Below, piece after piece: positions 1-13,116 of a stretch of DNA of 64,000 nt. A model generated the notes under the pieces. The model saw nothing but the letters and a program-made list of their open reading frames with translations, was not told the origin of the DNA and did not search any database. Made by a program: the position numbers and the translations under genes. Within the stretch, counting starts at the first letter, position 1. Each line of letters starts with the position of its first letter. Source of the stretch: Psychrobacter immobilis (GTDB lineage Bacteria; Pseudomonadota; Gammaproteobacteria; Pseudomonadales; Moraxellaceae); NCBI GenBank assembly GCA_904846145.1, contig CAJGZL010000001.1:1054001-1118000 (forward strand), read 5' to 3'.

Positions 1-2
1 GT

Positions 3-506
3 CATGACTTGATCAAACGTAACCTAAATCCGAATATTACTGATGCGCAAGAGTTGAAATATGCTCGTATCACTATGGGTGTAGCGATTGTAGTAGCGAC
101 TTACTTAGGTATTAATCCACCAGGGTTTGCCGCACAGGTGGTAGCATTAGCCTTTGGTATTGCGGGTGCATCCTTGTTCCCTGTACTAATGATGGGTATT
201 TTCTCAAAACGTATTAACAACCTTGGCGCTATCGCTGGTATGTTAACCGGTTTGATTACTATCCTAGTCTACATCTTTGTATTCAAAGGCTGGTTCTTTA
301 TCAGTGGTACGGCTAGCTTCCCTGATACTGAAGAGTACTGGTTATTTGGTATCTCACCATTATCATTTGGTGCAGTTGGTGCCTTGCTTAACTTCATCGT
401 AGCATTTGCAGTATCTTATGCTACTGCGCCACCACCTGCTCATATCCAAGAGTTGGTTGAGAGCGTACGTTCTCCACGTGGTGCAGGCGGTGCTGTTGAT
501 CACTAA
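3..506 (+). CDS. Sodium:solute symporter (cation/acetate type), C-terminal part
   Basis: The gene is cut by the window start and reads in frame from base 3 (H-D-L-I-K-R). About 167 residues are visible, containing the last membrane helices of a sodium:solute symporter (SSF family). Helices are evident around IVVATYLGI, VVALAFGIAGASLFPVLMMG, GAIAGMLTGLITILVYIF and GAVGALLNFIVAFAVSYA. The tail ESVRSPRGAGGAVDH is typical of the large acetate-symporter-like subfamily. The protein would sit in the inner membrane and take up acetate or a similar carboxylate with a cation. The substrate is inferred from the family and not visible here. A rho-independent terminator follows. Confidence 0.8.
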   Translation, partial: HDLIKRNLNPNITDAQELKYARITMGVAIVVATYLGINPPGFAAQVVALAFGIAGASLFPVLMMGIFSKRINNLGAIAGMLTGLITILVYIFVFKGWFFISGTASFPDTEEYWLFGISPLSFGAVGALLNFIVAFAVSYATAPPPAHIQELVESVRSPRGAGGAVDH

Positions 507-553
507 GCTATCGACTAATAAGCTTAGATATTGAACGTATCGTTTGTTACTCT

Positions 554-593
554 ATCACTCACAGGCAGCTACTTGCTTGTGAGTGATTTTTTT
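554..593 (+). terminator. Rho-independent terminator after the symporter gene
   Basis: A 10-bp inverted repeat ATCACTCACA / TGTGAGTGAT (554-563 and 578-587) is followed by a run of T residues. Confidence 0.85.
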
Positions 594-687
594 ATCCTAT
601 TATTGTTATAATTTAGACCTCTTAGAATAGATTTTATGACAAGTCATTGTTGTGTTAAATGCGCCGAGTGCGTTAAGGACAGAAGTT

Positions 688-1233
688 ATGCTTTTTGAGT
701 TTATCGCAACTATAGCAGCTGGATTTGGTTTGGCTGGGATAGCACTAGTTATCACTCACCTCAGTAAGTTGGCGGGCAAACGGGCGCCAAAATGGTTGAT
801 TCCGCTATTCGCTGCTATAGGTATTTTTGGTTTTCAGATCAATCAAGAATATAAATGGTATGGTCAACAAGTCGCTCAACTACCAGAAGGCGTGGAAGTT
901 GTTAAGACTGCTAAAGAGAGCACTTGGTTTCGTCCTTGGTCTTATATCAAACCACAGATTTTTCGCTTTATAGCTGCAGACAGTGGCAACGCTCGCGCTA
1001 ATGCCAATAATGAAAATATGTATTTAGTTAATTTATATTTATTTGAGCGTCGTAGAAGTGTGCAACAGATTACACAAGTTATCGACTGTACAACTCCAGC
1101 TCGAGCAGACTATGTGTTACAAGAGAAAGATAGCACAATGACTATTGATGAGCATGTGAAGCAAACGACTGCTTGGCGCTCTTTAGCAAAGGACGATCCT
1201 TTATATACTACTATTTGTTTGAATAACGCTTAA
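688..1233 (+). CDS. Small membrane protein of unknown function
   Basis: An ORF of 181 residues. I chose the ATG at 688 because AAGGA sits eight bases before it. A GTG at 652 in the same frame would add 12 residues but has no obvious ribosome site. Two hydrophobic segments lie near the N terminus (about residues 3-25, FIATIAAGFGLAGIALVI, and 36-47, IPLFAAIGIFGF). The rest is a soluble domain with one Cys in VIDCTT and one near the end (ICLNNA). I recognise no family. It overlaps the convergent rhomboid gene by 23 bases at the 3' end, with no terminator between them. Confidence 0.65.
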   Translation: MLFEFIATIAAGFGLAGIALVITHLSKLAGKRAPKWLIPLFAAIGIFGFQINQEYKWYGQQVAQLPEGVEVVKTAKESTWFRPWSYIKPQIFRFIAADSGNARANANNENMYLVNLYLFERRRSVQQITQVIDCTTPARADYVLQEKDSTMTIDEHVKQTTAWRSLAKDDPLYTTICLNNA

Positions 1234-1825
1234 AAAGCATTGAGTAATCATGTTTAGAGTTGGCTCCTAACAATAGACCGGCGCATAGACCACCAAAGTG
1301 CGCTGCAAAAGACATCCCTGGCTGCGGCATCAAGCCTTGCTTAATAGTAAACCAAAATCCAGCTCCCATAACGATACAGGCTAATAAATAGCCCCAACGC
1401 CGTGCGAATAGCGCACCGCCTATCATATAACCTAGCATCGCAAAACATAACCCTGAGGCACCAATATGTATCGATAGTGGCGAACCTAGCAGCCAAGTCA
1501 TAACCCCCGAGGCTACGATTAGCTTAAGTATAGTACGATAAGCGTTGGTCTCGAACAGTCCAAATAAGAATAGTATTTGCAATAAAATAAGACTATTACC
1601 TATGATATGAGTTATATCACCATGCATAGTCCATGAGGCAAATATCCCTATCATACTACGCAGATCTACGGTACGCGGCACTATACCAAATATATTCCAC
1701 AGCCCGAATAAGAAGATATTATTAATAAAAAACAGTACCCACATAGGGATCAAAACAAAAGCATATAACCCTATCACTTGCTTTAGGCGGGTCAAGATTA
1801 AAGCAAGCATAGGTTGCCAGTTCAT
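1211..1825 (-). CDS. Rhomboid family intramembrane serine protease
   Basis: A 204-residue, strongly hydrophobic protein with about six membrane helices. The rhomboid signature is complete: H73-x3-N77 in HIIGN, the catalytic serine S124 in GASG, and the catalytic histidine H176 in AAHFGGLCAG. Rhomboids cleave other membrane proteins inside the bilayer; the substrate cannot be told here. The length fits the minimal six-helix bacterial form. AGAGGT seven bases before the ATG supports this start. It lies 30 bases downstream of the nucleotidase gene on the same strand, so the two may be co-transcribed. Confidence 0.85.
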   Translation of the reverse strand: MNWQPMLALILTRLKQVIGLYAFVLIPMWVLFFINNIFLFGLWNIFGIVPRTVDLRSMIGIFASWTMHGDITHIIGNSLILLQILFLFGLFETNAYRTILKLIVASGVMTWLLGSPLSIHIGASGLCFAMLGYMIGGALFARRWGYLLACIVMGAGFWFTIKQGLMPQPGMSFAAHFGGLCAGLLLGANSKHDYSMLFKRYSNK

Positions 1826-1855
1826 AGTTAACCTCTAGAGTTATAGCAATGAAGC

Positions 1856-2908
1856 TCAATACTTTACAGAGCGCGGTTCGCGTTTAGTGGGAGTAAACGA
1901 TAATAATGAAGCTTTTTTATCTGCTATTGAATAATTATTAGCATGTAGTAAAGAAGTAGAATGATAAGGTACTAAAGCTGTTGGTACAAATTTTCGAGCG
2001 GCATTAATATGTTTGATAGAATCATCAAAAAAGATATGCGGCGCAAAGGTTTTAAGTACCGCTGTTTTATCAAGACCACCTAAAAAGAATGCCATGTCCA
2101 CATCTACGCCCCACTGACGCAAAGTCTTTATCGCGCGCAAGTCTGCTGGCGCATTACGTGCAGTGACTAAAGCAATAGTGATTGGACGATGCTGCATCCG
2201 CGCGGGCAATCGTGCTTGCAACTTGGACAGCTTAATAAGTAATTCAGCGTAAGGGCCTTTATCAATGGGCAAGTCACGCAATTGCGCCTCACGATCATGA
2301 AAAGCCTTTAGACCTTTTTGCTTATACAGTAGCTCTCCTGAATCATCAAATAACACCGCATCACCGTCAAAAGCGATGCGTAGCTGCTGAGTATCGAGCT
2401 TATAAGTATTGACAGGCGTAGCATCTAAGATAGCACAAGCACAAATATTGGCATCCGCGACTTGCTGAGCATCTTCTCTATTGGTGGTCAAAAACAAGTC
2501 TACCTTAAAATCATCAATATAAGGGGCAACAGAACTGCCTGAGATAAAAGCTGAGCGCGAGATGTTTAACTTATGGGTTCGGATGGCATTAAGCACTTGA
2601 ATACCCGTATCAGGGCTACTCTTAGAGACAATAACCACTTCAACTAATGGCATCTGTAAGTCTGAATCCGATTTTCCACAGCTATCGCAATAATTATTTA
2701 GGTTCAGCAAAGCTTGTATAAGCGGATAACCTGCACCGATAGCTAAAGGATCATCTTCACGTTTGGCCATGTAATCGCGAAACTCTTTTACTGCGCTATC
2801 TGGACGCTGCTTAAGTAGATCAAGTAAGTAGTTCTCAGATTCTGATAAATCAAATAACGCTGTCGCGGATATTGCCACTATAAGCGTACTACTAAGATCA
2901 ATGGCCAT
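1856..2908 (-). CDS. Cytosolic 5'-nucleotidase (PF06189-like)
   Basis: A 350-residue protein resembling the cN-I type 5'-nucleotidase family, which releases phosphate from nucleoside monophosphates. Visible family features are the LVEVVIVSKSSPDTG segment, the central IAFDGDAVLFDDSGE motif with acidic residues suited to metal binding (haloacid-dehalogenase-like fold), and the HIFFDDSIKHI motif near the C terminus. There is no signal peptide, so it is cytoplasmic. A purine-rich GAGAAGTAGAAG lies before the ATG. The IS element inserted about 220 bases upstream, which may have altered its promoter region. Confidence 0.82.
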   Translation of the reverse strand: MAIDLSSTLIVAISATALFDLSESENYLLDLLKQRPDSAVKEFRDYMAKREDDPLAIGAGYPLIQALLNLNNYCDSCGKSDSDLQMPLVEVVIVSKSSPDTGIQVLNAIRTHKLNISRSAFISGSSVAPYIDDFKVDLFLTTNREDAQQVADANICACAILDATPVNTYKLDTQQLRIAFDGDAVLFDDSGELLYKQKGLKAFHDREAQLRDLPIDKGPYAELLIKLSKLQARLPARMQHRPITIALVTARNAPADLRAIKTLRQWGVDVDMAFFLGGLDKTAVLKTFAPHIFFDDSIKHINAARKFVPTALVPYHSTSLLHANNYSIADKKASLLSFTPTKREPRSVKY

Positions 2909-3123
2909 GTTCTTCTACTTCTCTTCTTATGTTGTTAATTTATCCAGTTTAGCAATTAAACCTCAGTAGGTAAGTAAGATTTTATTATTGGCTACTCTTT
3001 AATAGTAATCCCTTTTGTACTGATAATTGATTAAATAATACTTAATTATCATTACTACTTATTAACATAAACTATATAATAATATTGAAATATATCCTCC
3101 TGGCCTCAAATAAATAGCTAAGA

Positions 3124-3127
3124 GTAA
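3124..3127. repeat. Target-site duplication, left copy (GTAA)
   Basis: GTAA directly flanks the left end of the IS element; the same four bases follow the right end. Four-base duplications are known for the IS407 subgroup of IS3. Confidence 0.8.
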
Positions 3128-3165
3128 GGTAACCCTCCCAAACTTAAGACACCTAATAAATAGAA

Positions 3166-4037
3166 TTAAGCTGCCTGATTGAGTTTCTGTATCGGTGTAA
3201 AACCGCCATTGCCCATGTTTGGGCGCTTATGATTATAATGGTATAACCAGTTTTCTGCTTGTGCGCGTACCTGCTCTAGATTATCAAACAGCTCCTGATT
3301 TAACCAATCATATCTCATGGTTCTGTTAAAGCGCTCTACATACGCATTTTGCTGTGGATTGCCAGGTTCAATATAGCTTAAGATGATACCTTGCTGTTCA
3401 GCCCAGTCTTTGAGCGCATTGCTGATGTATTCAGGGCCGTTATCGCATCTTATCTGCACAGGTTTGCCTCGGTACTCAATAAGCTGATTAAGACTGCGTA
3501 TGACCCTCCCGGCCGGTAGCGAGAAGTCGACTTCAACGGTGAGTGCCTCACGGTTGTAATCATCAATGACATTGAACAGTCTAAAGCCGCGGCCATCAGT
3601 TAAGCTGTCGTGCATAAAGTCCATGCTCCAGCTTTGGTTAATCCTATCAGGTACTGCTAATGGTATTGGTTTAGCACGTTTAATGCGACGCTTAGGCTTG
3701 ATTCTAAGGTTGAGTTCAAGCTCGCAGTAGATGCGATATACCCGCTTATGGTTGTACGGCAGTCCTAGCACATTACGCAAGGTTAAAAGCACAAGCCAAA
3801 GCCCCAGTTCTTGTTCTCATCAGTCAGTTTGATAAGTAAGTCCGCTATTTGCTGGTTCTCATCTGTTACCACCGACTTGTGATAATAACAGGTGACGCTG
3901 ATGTTAAAGATGCTACAAGCCCTGCGGATACCAATACCACGATCTTCAATGTAGTGACAAACCAACGCTTTGCGCCTTTGGGGCGCTACCACTTTTTGAC
4001 ATAGCATCCTGTAGGATGTCGGATTTAAGACATTCAT
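3166..4037 (-). pseudogene. IS3-family transposase OrfB, frameshifted
   Basis: The integrase-type transposase is split in two frames. 4037-3783 encodes the N-terminal part up to NWGFGLCF, and 3792-3166 continues with [17 protein letters not shown]. Related elements read GLCFLTLRNV without a break, so one T appears lost from the run at about 3788-3792. The catalytic DDE residues remain in the downstream part: D in WSMDFMHD, D in RCDNGPEY and E in AYVERFNR. Unless the base loss is a sequencing error, no full transposase is made. Confidence 0.85.
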
Positions 4038-4251
4038 CAGCGTACATCTTCTTTAAGCGGGCATTTTCAACTTCAAGCTCTTTAAGACGGCTGATAAGTG
4101 TGGCGTCCATACCACCATATTTAGATCGCCAGTTGTAGAAGGTGCTTTGGCTGATGTTATGCTCACGGCAGAGCTCGGTAATAGGGACGCCTTGTTCGGC
4201 TTGTTTTAGGATGTTGACGATTTGGTTGTCGCTAAAGCGTGTCTTTTTCAT
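3946..4251 (-). CDS. IS3-family transposase OrfA (helix-turn-helix), altered C terminus
   Basis: A 101-residue OrfA with the usual start (KKTRFSDNQIVNILKQAE), a helix-turn-helix (ITELCREHNISQSTFYNWRSKYGG) and a leucine-zipper-like stretch LKELEVENARLKKMYADE. Typical relatives end in KKW followed by a stop at an A6G slippery site used for -1 frameshifting into orfB. Here the run is A5G, so OrfA misses that stop and reads on for a further 13 residues from the run. The frame relation to orfB is also wrong for a -1 shift. AGGA precedes the ATG. Confidence 0.85.
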   Translation of the reverse strand: MKKTRFSDNQIVNILKQAEQGVPITELCREHNISQSTFYNWRSKYGGMDATLISRLKELEVENARLKKMYADECLKSDILQDAMSKSGSAPKAQSVGLSLH

Positions 4252-4324
4252 AGGATTCTCCTGCTGGTGTATTTTAGCAGTTAATCTCTATTTGTAAGTG
4301 TTCTTATTTATTGGGGGGATTACC

Positions 4325-4328
4325 GTAA
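4325..4328. repeat. Target-site duplication, right copy (GTAA)
   Basis: The right flank of the IS element repeats the four bases found at the left flank. Confidence 0.8.
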
Positions 4329-4373
4329 TAAATCAATGCTCACCAACAGATATTAAAAAATAAGGAGAGAATA

Positions 4374-5267
4374 ATGAATAATACTGCAGCGAATAGCAAA
4401 AAAGATACTGTGACCCAATCGCGTCAAATCGAGCAGCTTTTTGCTGGGGTCGATACCCAAGACGGCGCTGGCGTTAAATTGACTCGCGTACTGACGCAGC
4501 AGCTGCAACAGCGCCTCGATCCGTACTTGATGCTCGATAACTTTAAAAGTGACAATCCAGATGATTATGTCGCAGGGTTCCCCAATCACCCGCATCGCGG
4601 CTTTGAAACCATTACTTATATGATTACGGGGCGTATGCGTCATCGTGATAGCGTGGGTAACGAAGGGCTATTACAGAACGGCGGCGTGCAGTGGATGACA
4701 GCGGCGAGCGGTGTTATTCATTCAGAGCTACCGGAACAAGAAGACGGCGCGATGGAAGGCTTTCAGCTGTGGCTTAATCTACCTGCCAAAGATAAAATGA
4801 ATGACCCTTGGTATAAAGACTTCCAAAGTGAGGACTTGCCTAAATACACAACTGAAGATAGCGTAGACGTTACGGTAATCGCGGGTAGATCGCATGGCGT
4901 AGAAGGTGCAGTCACCCGCGACATTACTGAGCCGACGTATTTGGATATTCATTTACCAGCAGGAACGAGCTTTAGCCAAGCCATTCCAGCCGATCACAAT
5001 GCGTTTGCCTTTGTCTATCGCGGTACGGTAGACATTGAAGGCGAAATCGTACCGAGTAAAAACATGGCTATCTTGAAAAATGACGAAAATGCCGATGGCG
5101 TTACCATTACTGCTGATAGTGGTGAGGATACCAAAGTGATTTTAATCACGGGTCGCCCACTACGCGAGCCGATTGTGCAATACGGTCCTTTTGTGATGAA
5201 CAGTCAGCAAGAAATCATGCAGGCCGTCACTGACTTCCAAAATGGTAAGTTTGGTGAAGGTGCTTAA
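4374..5267 (+). CDS. Pirin family protein
   Basis: A 297-residue bicupin protein. The pirin signature is clear: HPHRGFETITYMITG (residues 72-86), GNEGLLQNGGVQWMTAASGV and HSE. The expected metal ligands are H72, H74, H116 and E118. Bacterial pirins are cytoplasmic metal-binding proteins; some have quercetin dioxygenase activity and others bind metabolic enzymes. The exact role here is not known. AAGGAGAG lies seven bases before the ATG. The IS element ends about 45 bases upstream, so it lies in or near the promoter. Confidence 0.9.
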   Translation: MNNTAANSKKDTVTQSRQIEQLFAGVDTQDGAGVKLTRVLTQQLQQRLDPYLMLDNFKSDNPDDYVAGFPNHPHRGFETITYMITGRMRHRDSVGNEGLLQNGGVQWMTAASGVIHSELPEQEDGAMEGFQLWLNLPAKDKMNDPWYKDFQSEDLPKYTTEDSVDVTVIAGRSHGVEGAVTRDITEPTYLDIHLPAGTSFSQAIPADHNAFAFVYRGTVDIEGEIVPSKNMAILKNDENADGVTITADSGEDTKVILITGRPLREPIVQYGPFVMNSQQEIMQAVTDFQNGKFGEGA

Positions 5268-5302
5268 TTAATAGCCTAGCTTGTTGAATATTATACTGAA
5301 TA

Positions 5303-5335
5303 AGCCCGTATTAGTTAGCTAATATGGGCTTTTTT
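5303..5335 (+). terminator. Rho-independent terminator after the pirin gene
   Basis: Stem AGCCC-G-TATTAG / CTAATA-T-GGGCT with a T run. The rest of 5268-5563 is AT-rich with no convincing gene. Confidence 0.8.
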
Positions 5336-5563
5336 ATGGGGAAATCGCTGCTTTAGTAGTTCTTTCCTGAGCGTCAGCTTTGGTTAAGTATGAGTAAGAA
5401 TAACTGTAGGAAGTAAGCAGCATATTGGAAAGACTTGACAACAAGTAGGTACTTAAATGAGTTTTATTTCGAAAAAGTGAGAAAGCTTTATATACTGAAT
5501 TATGCTCTAGAGTATAAACAGAACGCAATAAGAAAAAAATCAATACTAGTTCTTTATTTTTAA

Positions 5564-5836
5564 TCAATCAAACAGGCATTCCTGAAGAGCTTCTTTAGCT
5601 TCAAGGTCAGCTTCTTTTTGTGCTTGAGCAACGTCAAGACCTTGGTTCTGAATAACCTTTTTAACTTTGCGGTACTTTCGAAACTCATCTACTGTAAGCT
5701 CTCGATCCTCTAAATGTGGCTTAATAATTGCTTCAGCTCCTTCCTTACCATACTTCTTCTCAAGACGATCGTATTTAAAGTTTTCAGATGCTTCACGTGC
5801 TGTACCAGCTACAGTTTTTTTAGCTTCTTCAAACAT
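5564..5836 (-). CDS. Small charged protein of unknown function
   Basis: A 90-residue soluble protein rich in Lys and Glu (EEAKKTVAGTAREASENFKYDRLEKKYG at the start), predicted largely helical, with a single Cys near the end (ECLFD). No signal peptide or membrane segment. GGAGAA six bases before the ATG supports translation. I do not recognise the family. The LTVDEFRKYRKVKKVI segment could be a short helical domain. It lies in an AT-rich patch between the pirin gene and the rRNA operon. Confidence 0.6.
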   Translation of the reverse strand: MFEEAKKTVAGTAREASENFKYDRLEKKYGKEGAEAIIKPHLEDRELTVDEFRKYRKVKKVIQNQGLDVAQAQKEADLEAKEALQECLFD

Positions 5837-6011
5837 AACTGTTCTCCATTATTTGCGCGGCTTAATTACCGTTCAATAGCTATATGGGTAAAACATACGA
5901 CTTTCAAGCTAATAACATGTATTTTGCTTATAAACTACAAATAAAAACACCTTCTATCAAAATATTTACTGATAAACATGTAAAATACAACTGACAGAAC
6001 GTAATTATTTA

Positions 6012-7442
6012 CTAATTCCATATTATATGATTTTTTGTAATCTCTTTATATTTAGAATCAAGATGAATATTACTGAGTATCTTGGGACGACTAATCAGAA
6101 AATCTAAAATTTCTTGCACTCTATCACTTATTGCATTAGCTCTTAGTAGTTTCAAGATATCGACCATATGTTCTTGACAAATTGAATTCGTCAAACTGGC
6201 ACGAACTTCATTAGAATGCATTGCTAAAATTACATTTATAATATTCGCGTCACCAAGAAGAGAAAAGAACTCATCATAGCTCTTTTTACCACCAGGTGAA
6301 ACTCCCTGATTGTATGGTATTCCTTTACCAATTCTACAAATTAAGACTACTTTAATAATCTTTGCAGCTCTTTCTTCTGGAAGATCATGCTCTGTTTCTA
6401 AATATGTGAGTATTTTTCTAATATACTGAGGTTCGTTATGAAAATTATTATATTCATACCTAGCCTCTAATAAATCGTTAGCGTAACTATCTAATGCAAT
6501 AATTCTAGAATCTAAAGATTGATACTTATTTCCATTACAAAATGTAAAGAACTCCAGACCAAGCCGGTGTTTTTCTTCGTGAAGATTGTTTTTATAACCA
6601 TCTAAAGTAACCCCCAGTTTATACCTAATATTCTCACTACTTCTCTCCCAAATATGTGGCGCAAATAAGGCAATATTTTTTCTTACAATATTACCTGTTC
6701 TATCCGAAGTATAAATACCAAAAATACTATTAAGCAAATTATCAGTATTTTGAAGAGAAAGTTCTCTAAGGGGTCTTTCCATACTCCTTATATCTTGTTC
6801 ATTTAAAACCGAAGTAGAAATTTTAAGATTGTCAATAAACGATTTTATTTGGATAGCAGATTCTGAGGGCTTGTCATTTAGAATATCCTTAACACAAGTC
6901 TGTAACCAAGCTAGCAATTCAAAGGCATTTATCGAGTAGGAATTAGGATGTGATGCTCCGATATCATTTCTCATAGTTAATATATGATGCAATTTTACAT
7001 AAACGACATCTGATATTAATTCAAGCTTTTTAGAAGTGTTAATAAGAGTATTATCTTTTAAACCAGATAAATCTTCTTCTGTTGAAAAGTCTTCTCTTCT
7101 TGAGCCACCAATTGCAGCATCAAAAAACATATCCAATCCATAAATAACAGCTTTGTGGCGTAAATTTATCACTACTTCATTCCATACATAATTTAAAGAA
7201 GCGTCAAATAAGCCAATAGCTGCTCCTGCTACAAACTTGGATAGATATCTTGCTTCACGTTTAACATCGTCAGGTAAGGACTGTATGAATATGGGTAGAT
7301 TTTGTTCAATGACTTTTCTTTCTGATAATTCAGCAATGATATTATCTGTTGGTAAACCAAGATAAGTTAAATATTCTTCGAACTTAGTTGTATCTGTAGA
7401 CAATAAGATGCCATCTTTATGCCCTAAAACCTCATTAGCCAT
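6012..7442 (-). CDS. HEPN-like protein, candidate defence or toxin gene
   Basis: A 476-residue soluble protein in DNA that is clearly AT-richer than its neighbours. I chose the ATG at 7442 because AAGGA lies five bases upstream. An upstream extension to 7553 would run into the rRNA terminator. Around residues 140-185 there is a HEPN-like helix pair with the motif MRNDIGASHPN, that is R158-N159-x5-H165 (R-x6-H). HEPN domains with R-x4-6-H are often ribonucleases in abortive-infection and toxin-antitoxin systems. The remaining roughly 300 residues are helical and unrecognised. It is a solitary gene; no partner is evident apart from the small gene downstream, which lies about 175 bases away. Confidence 0.7.
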   Translation of the reverse strand: MANEVLGHKDGILLSTDTTKFEEYLTYLGLPTDNIIAELSERKVIEQNLPIFIQSLPDDVKREARYLSKFVAGAAIGLFDASLNYVWNEVVINLRHKAVIYGLDMFFDAAIGGSRREDFSTEEDLSGLKDNTLINTSKKLELISDVVYVKLHHILTMRNDIGASHPNSYSINAFELLAWLQTCVKDILNDKPSESAIQIKSFIDNLKISTSVLNEQDIRSMERPLRELSLQNTDNLLNSIFGIYTSDRTGNIVRKNIALFAPHIWERSSENIRYKLGVTLDGYKNNLHEEKHRLGLEFFTFCNGNKYQSLDSRIIALDSYANDLLEARYEYNNFHNEPQYIRKILTYLETEHDLPEERAAKIIKVVLICRIGKGIPYNQGVSPGGKKSYDEFFSLLGDANIINVILAMHSNEVRASLTNSICQEHMVDILKLLRANAISDRVQEILDFLISRPKILSNIHLDSKYKEITKNHIIWN

Positions 7443-7534
7443 TTCAATCCTTATATAAAGATAATGAAAATTCAACAGTAAATTAACAATATAAATATAG
7501 TGCCTTTTTTTGTGATTAAACACAATTAATAAGA

Positions 7535-7574
7535 TAAAAAAAGCCCCCAACACATAAGTGTCGGGGGCTTTTTA
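7535..7574 (-). terminator. Terminator of the rRNA operon
   Basis: A 12-bp stem (7542-7553 with 7558-7569; AGCCCCC pairing with GGGGGCT, then ACAC with GTGT across one mismatch), loop ATAA, and a T run when read on the minus strand. It lies just after the 5S gene. Confidence 0.9.
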
Positions 7575-7583
7575 GAATAGAGA

Positions 7584-7697
7584 GCTGACGATGACCTACT
7601 CTCACATGGCCGGAGCCACACTACCATTGGCGCTAAGACGTTTCACTTCTGAGTTCGAGAAGGGATCAGGTGGTTCCGTCTTGCTATTGTCGTCAGC
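7584..7697 (-). rRNA. rrf: 5S ribosomal RNA
   Basis: A 114-nt 5S rRNA. The ends are complementary (GCTGACGA / TCGTCAGC), and conserved cores such as GAACTCAGAAGTGAAA and GGAGAGTAGGTC-like 3' parts are visible on the minus strand. It is the last gene of the operon. Confidence 0.95.
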
Positions 7698-7822
7698 AAA
7701 GGGGGTTAGATATGAGTCTGTTATTGTTTTACTTATTGACTAAGTATCACTATCCTAACTGAATCAAGGATAAGGTGATATCGATATAATGCTTTATATA
7801 CAAAACCACTTGGGTGTTGTAT

Positions 7823-10680
<2,858 letters not shown>

Positions 10681-11005
10681 ATACAACCCCAAAGGGTCTT
10701 TGTCAGCAATTATAACGATATCACCTAATTTATACGCTTGATTCAGTTCTCTTTACTTTTTTAATAACCCACCCCTGGGATAACAACTGATGTCGTTAAG
10801 AGGTGAGTTATTAAGGTTAGAAAAAAACGCGTGAACACGCTCTTTCTAACCCAGACTCATATCTATGTTTTTAAATAGTTCCTACGCTCTCGTCGAGTCG
10901 TAAGCTCTGTATAAAACAGAAAGAAATAATCAATCTTACCCTCAGGTAAAGTGAATCATTTGTTTCTATTTATACTCATTGTCTATATCAGCATTTATTA
11001 ATGTA
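10681..11005 (-). other. Spacer between tRNA-Ala and 23S rRNA
   Basis: About 325 bases of transcribed spacer. It holds the 5' arm of the 23S processing stem next to the 23S gene. I see no further tRNA or coding sequence. Confidence 0.7.
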
Positions 11006-11081
11006 TGGTGGAGCCAAACGGAGTCGAACCGTTGACCTCCTGCGTGCAAGGCAGGCGCTCTACCAACTGAGCTATGGCCCC
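11006..11081 (-). tRNA. tRNA-Ala (TGC)
   Basis: 76 nt including an encoded CCA end. Acceptor GGGGCCA pairs with TGGCTCC. The anticodon loop contains TGC in CTTGCACG, and the T loop GTTCGACTC is standard. It sits in the 16S-23S spacer. Confidence 0.96.
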
Positions 11082-11090
11082 GTAATAAAA

Positions 11091-11167
11091 TGGTAGGCCT
11101 GGGCAGACTTGAACTGCCGACCCCCGCGTTATCAACACGGTGCTCTAACCAGCTGAGCTACAGGCCT
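11091..11167 (-). tRNA. tRNA-Ile (GAT)
   Basis: 77 nt with encoded CCA. Acceptor AGGCCTG / CAGGCCT, anticodon GAT in TTGATAAC, T loop GTTCAAGTC. Order 16S-Ile-Ala-23S as in many gammaproteobacteria. Confidence 0.96.
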
Positions 11168-11197
11168 GTAAGAGGCATATACCTCATGCTAATATTT

Positions 11198-11223
11198 AAG
11201 CTAACTAAAGAACAACTTGTTGT
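11198..11223 (-). other. 16S precursor processing stem, 3' arm
   Basis: The sequence AAGCTAACTAAAGAACAACTTGT is complementary to 12986-13012 in the leader. The two arms would form the long duplex around 16S that RNase III usually cleaves. Confidence 0.75.
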
Positions 11224-11249
11224 GAATTCTTGCCAAGTGGATGCGTCTA

Positions 11250-12788
<1,539 letters not shown>

Positions 12789-12803
12789 AATCTTGCTATG
12801 TAA

Positions 12804-12818
12804 CCCTTTAAAGAGGTC
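12804..12818 (-). promoter_or_regulatory. Possible boxA antitermination site
   Basis: Minus strand GACCTCTTTAAAGGG resembles the boxA core TGCTCTTTAACA used for rRNA antitermination. It lies only about 20 bases before 16S, which is closer than in E. coli. Confidence 0.35.
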
Positions 12819-12985
12819 ACTAAACTTGGCTCATCTATTCTGGCAAAATCGCTAAAAATTATGTTCGTAATGAATTAACTTTGAGTTTTTCTGCTGTCTT
12901 AGATGATAAATTTTTATAGTTAGAATCAACTCCGAAAAGAAGTCTCAACCAACTTTATTTATGCACCCTATCTCAGCAAAAATCC

Positions 12986-13012
12986 ACACAAGTTGTTCTT
13001 TAGTTAAGCTTT
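12986..13012 (-). other. 16S precursor processing stem, 5' arm
   Basis: Complementary to 11198-11223 on the other side of the 16S gene; together they form the expected RNase III substrate. Confidence 0.75.
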
Positions 13013-13116
13013 TAAATAGTAACCACTTCTGTCGTCCAGTAAGTAGTTTGTATCAGTATTCTTATCTAGCTATTCGGCTCTAAACCATGTGGCTTATGCT
13101 GTTTAGCGAGCTGACT

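Larger units (their letters stand above)
3128..4324 (-). mobile_element. IS3-family (IS407-like) insertion sequence, transposase broken
   Basis: A 1197-bp element bounded by imperfect inverted repeats (GGTAACCCTCCC at the left; the right end reads GGTAATCCCCCC in reverse complement), with homology continuing about 35 bases inward. It is flanked by GTAA on both sides. It carries orfA and orfB on the minus strand. Both reading frames appear damaged by single-base losses in homopolymer runs. The intact target duplication suggests a fairly recent insertion between the nucleotidase and pirin genes. Confidence 0.9.

Noticed and set aside
4353..4643. Minus-strand ORF of 96 codons
   Set aside because: Overlaps the start of the pirin gene on the other strand; no support of its own.
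5334..5567. 77-codon minus-strand ORF with SYSYSYSY
   Set aside because: Low-complexity, no ribosome site, AT-rich noncoding DNA behind a terminator.
7443..7553. N-terminal extension of the HEPN-like ORF
   Set aside because: The extra 37 codons overlap the rRNA terminator, and a good ribosome site supports the ATG at 7442.
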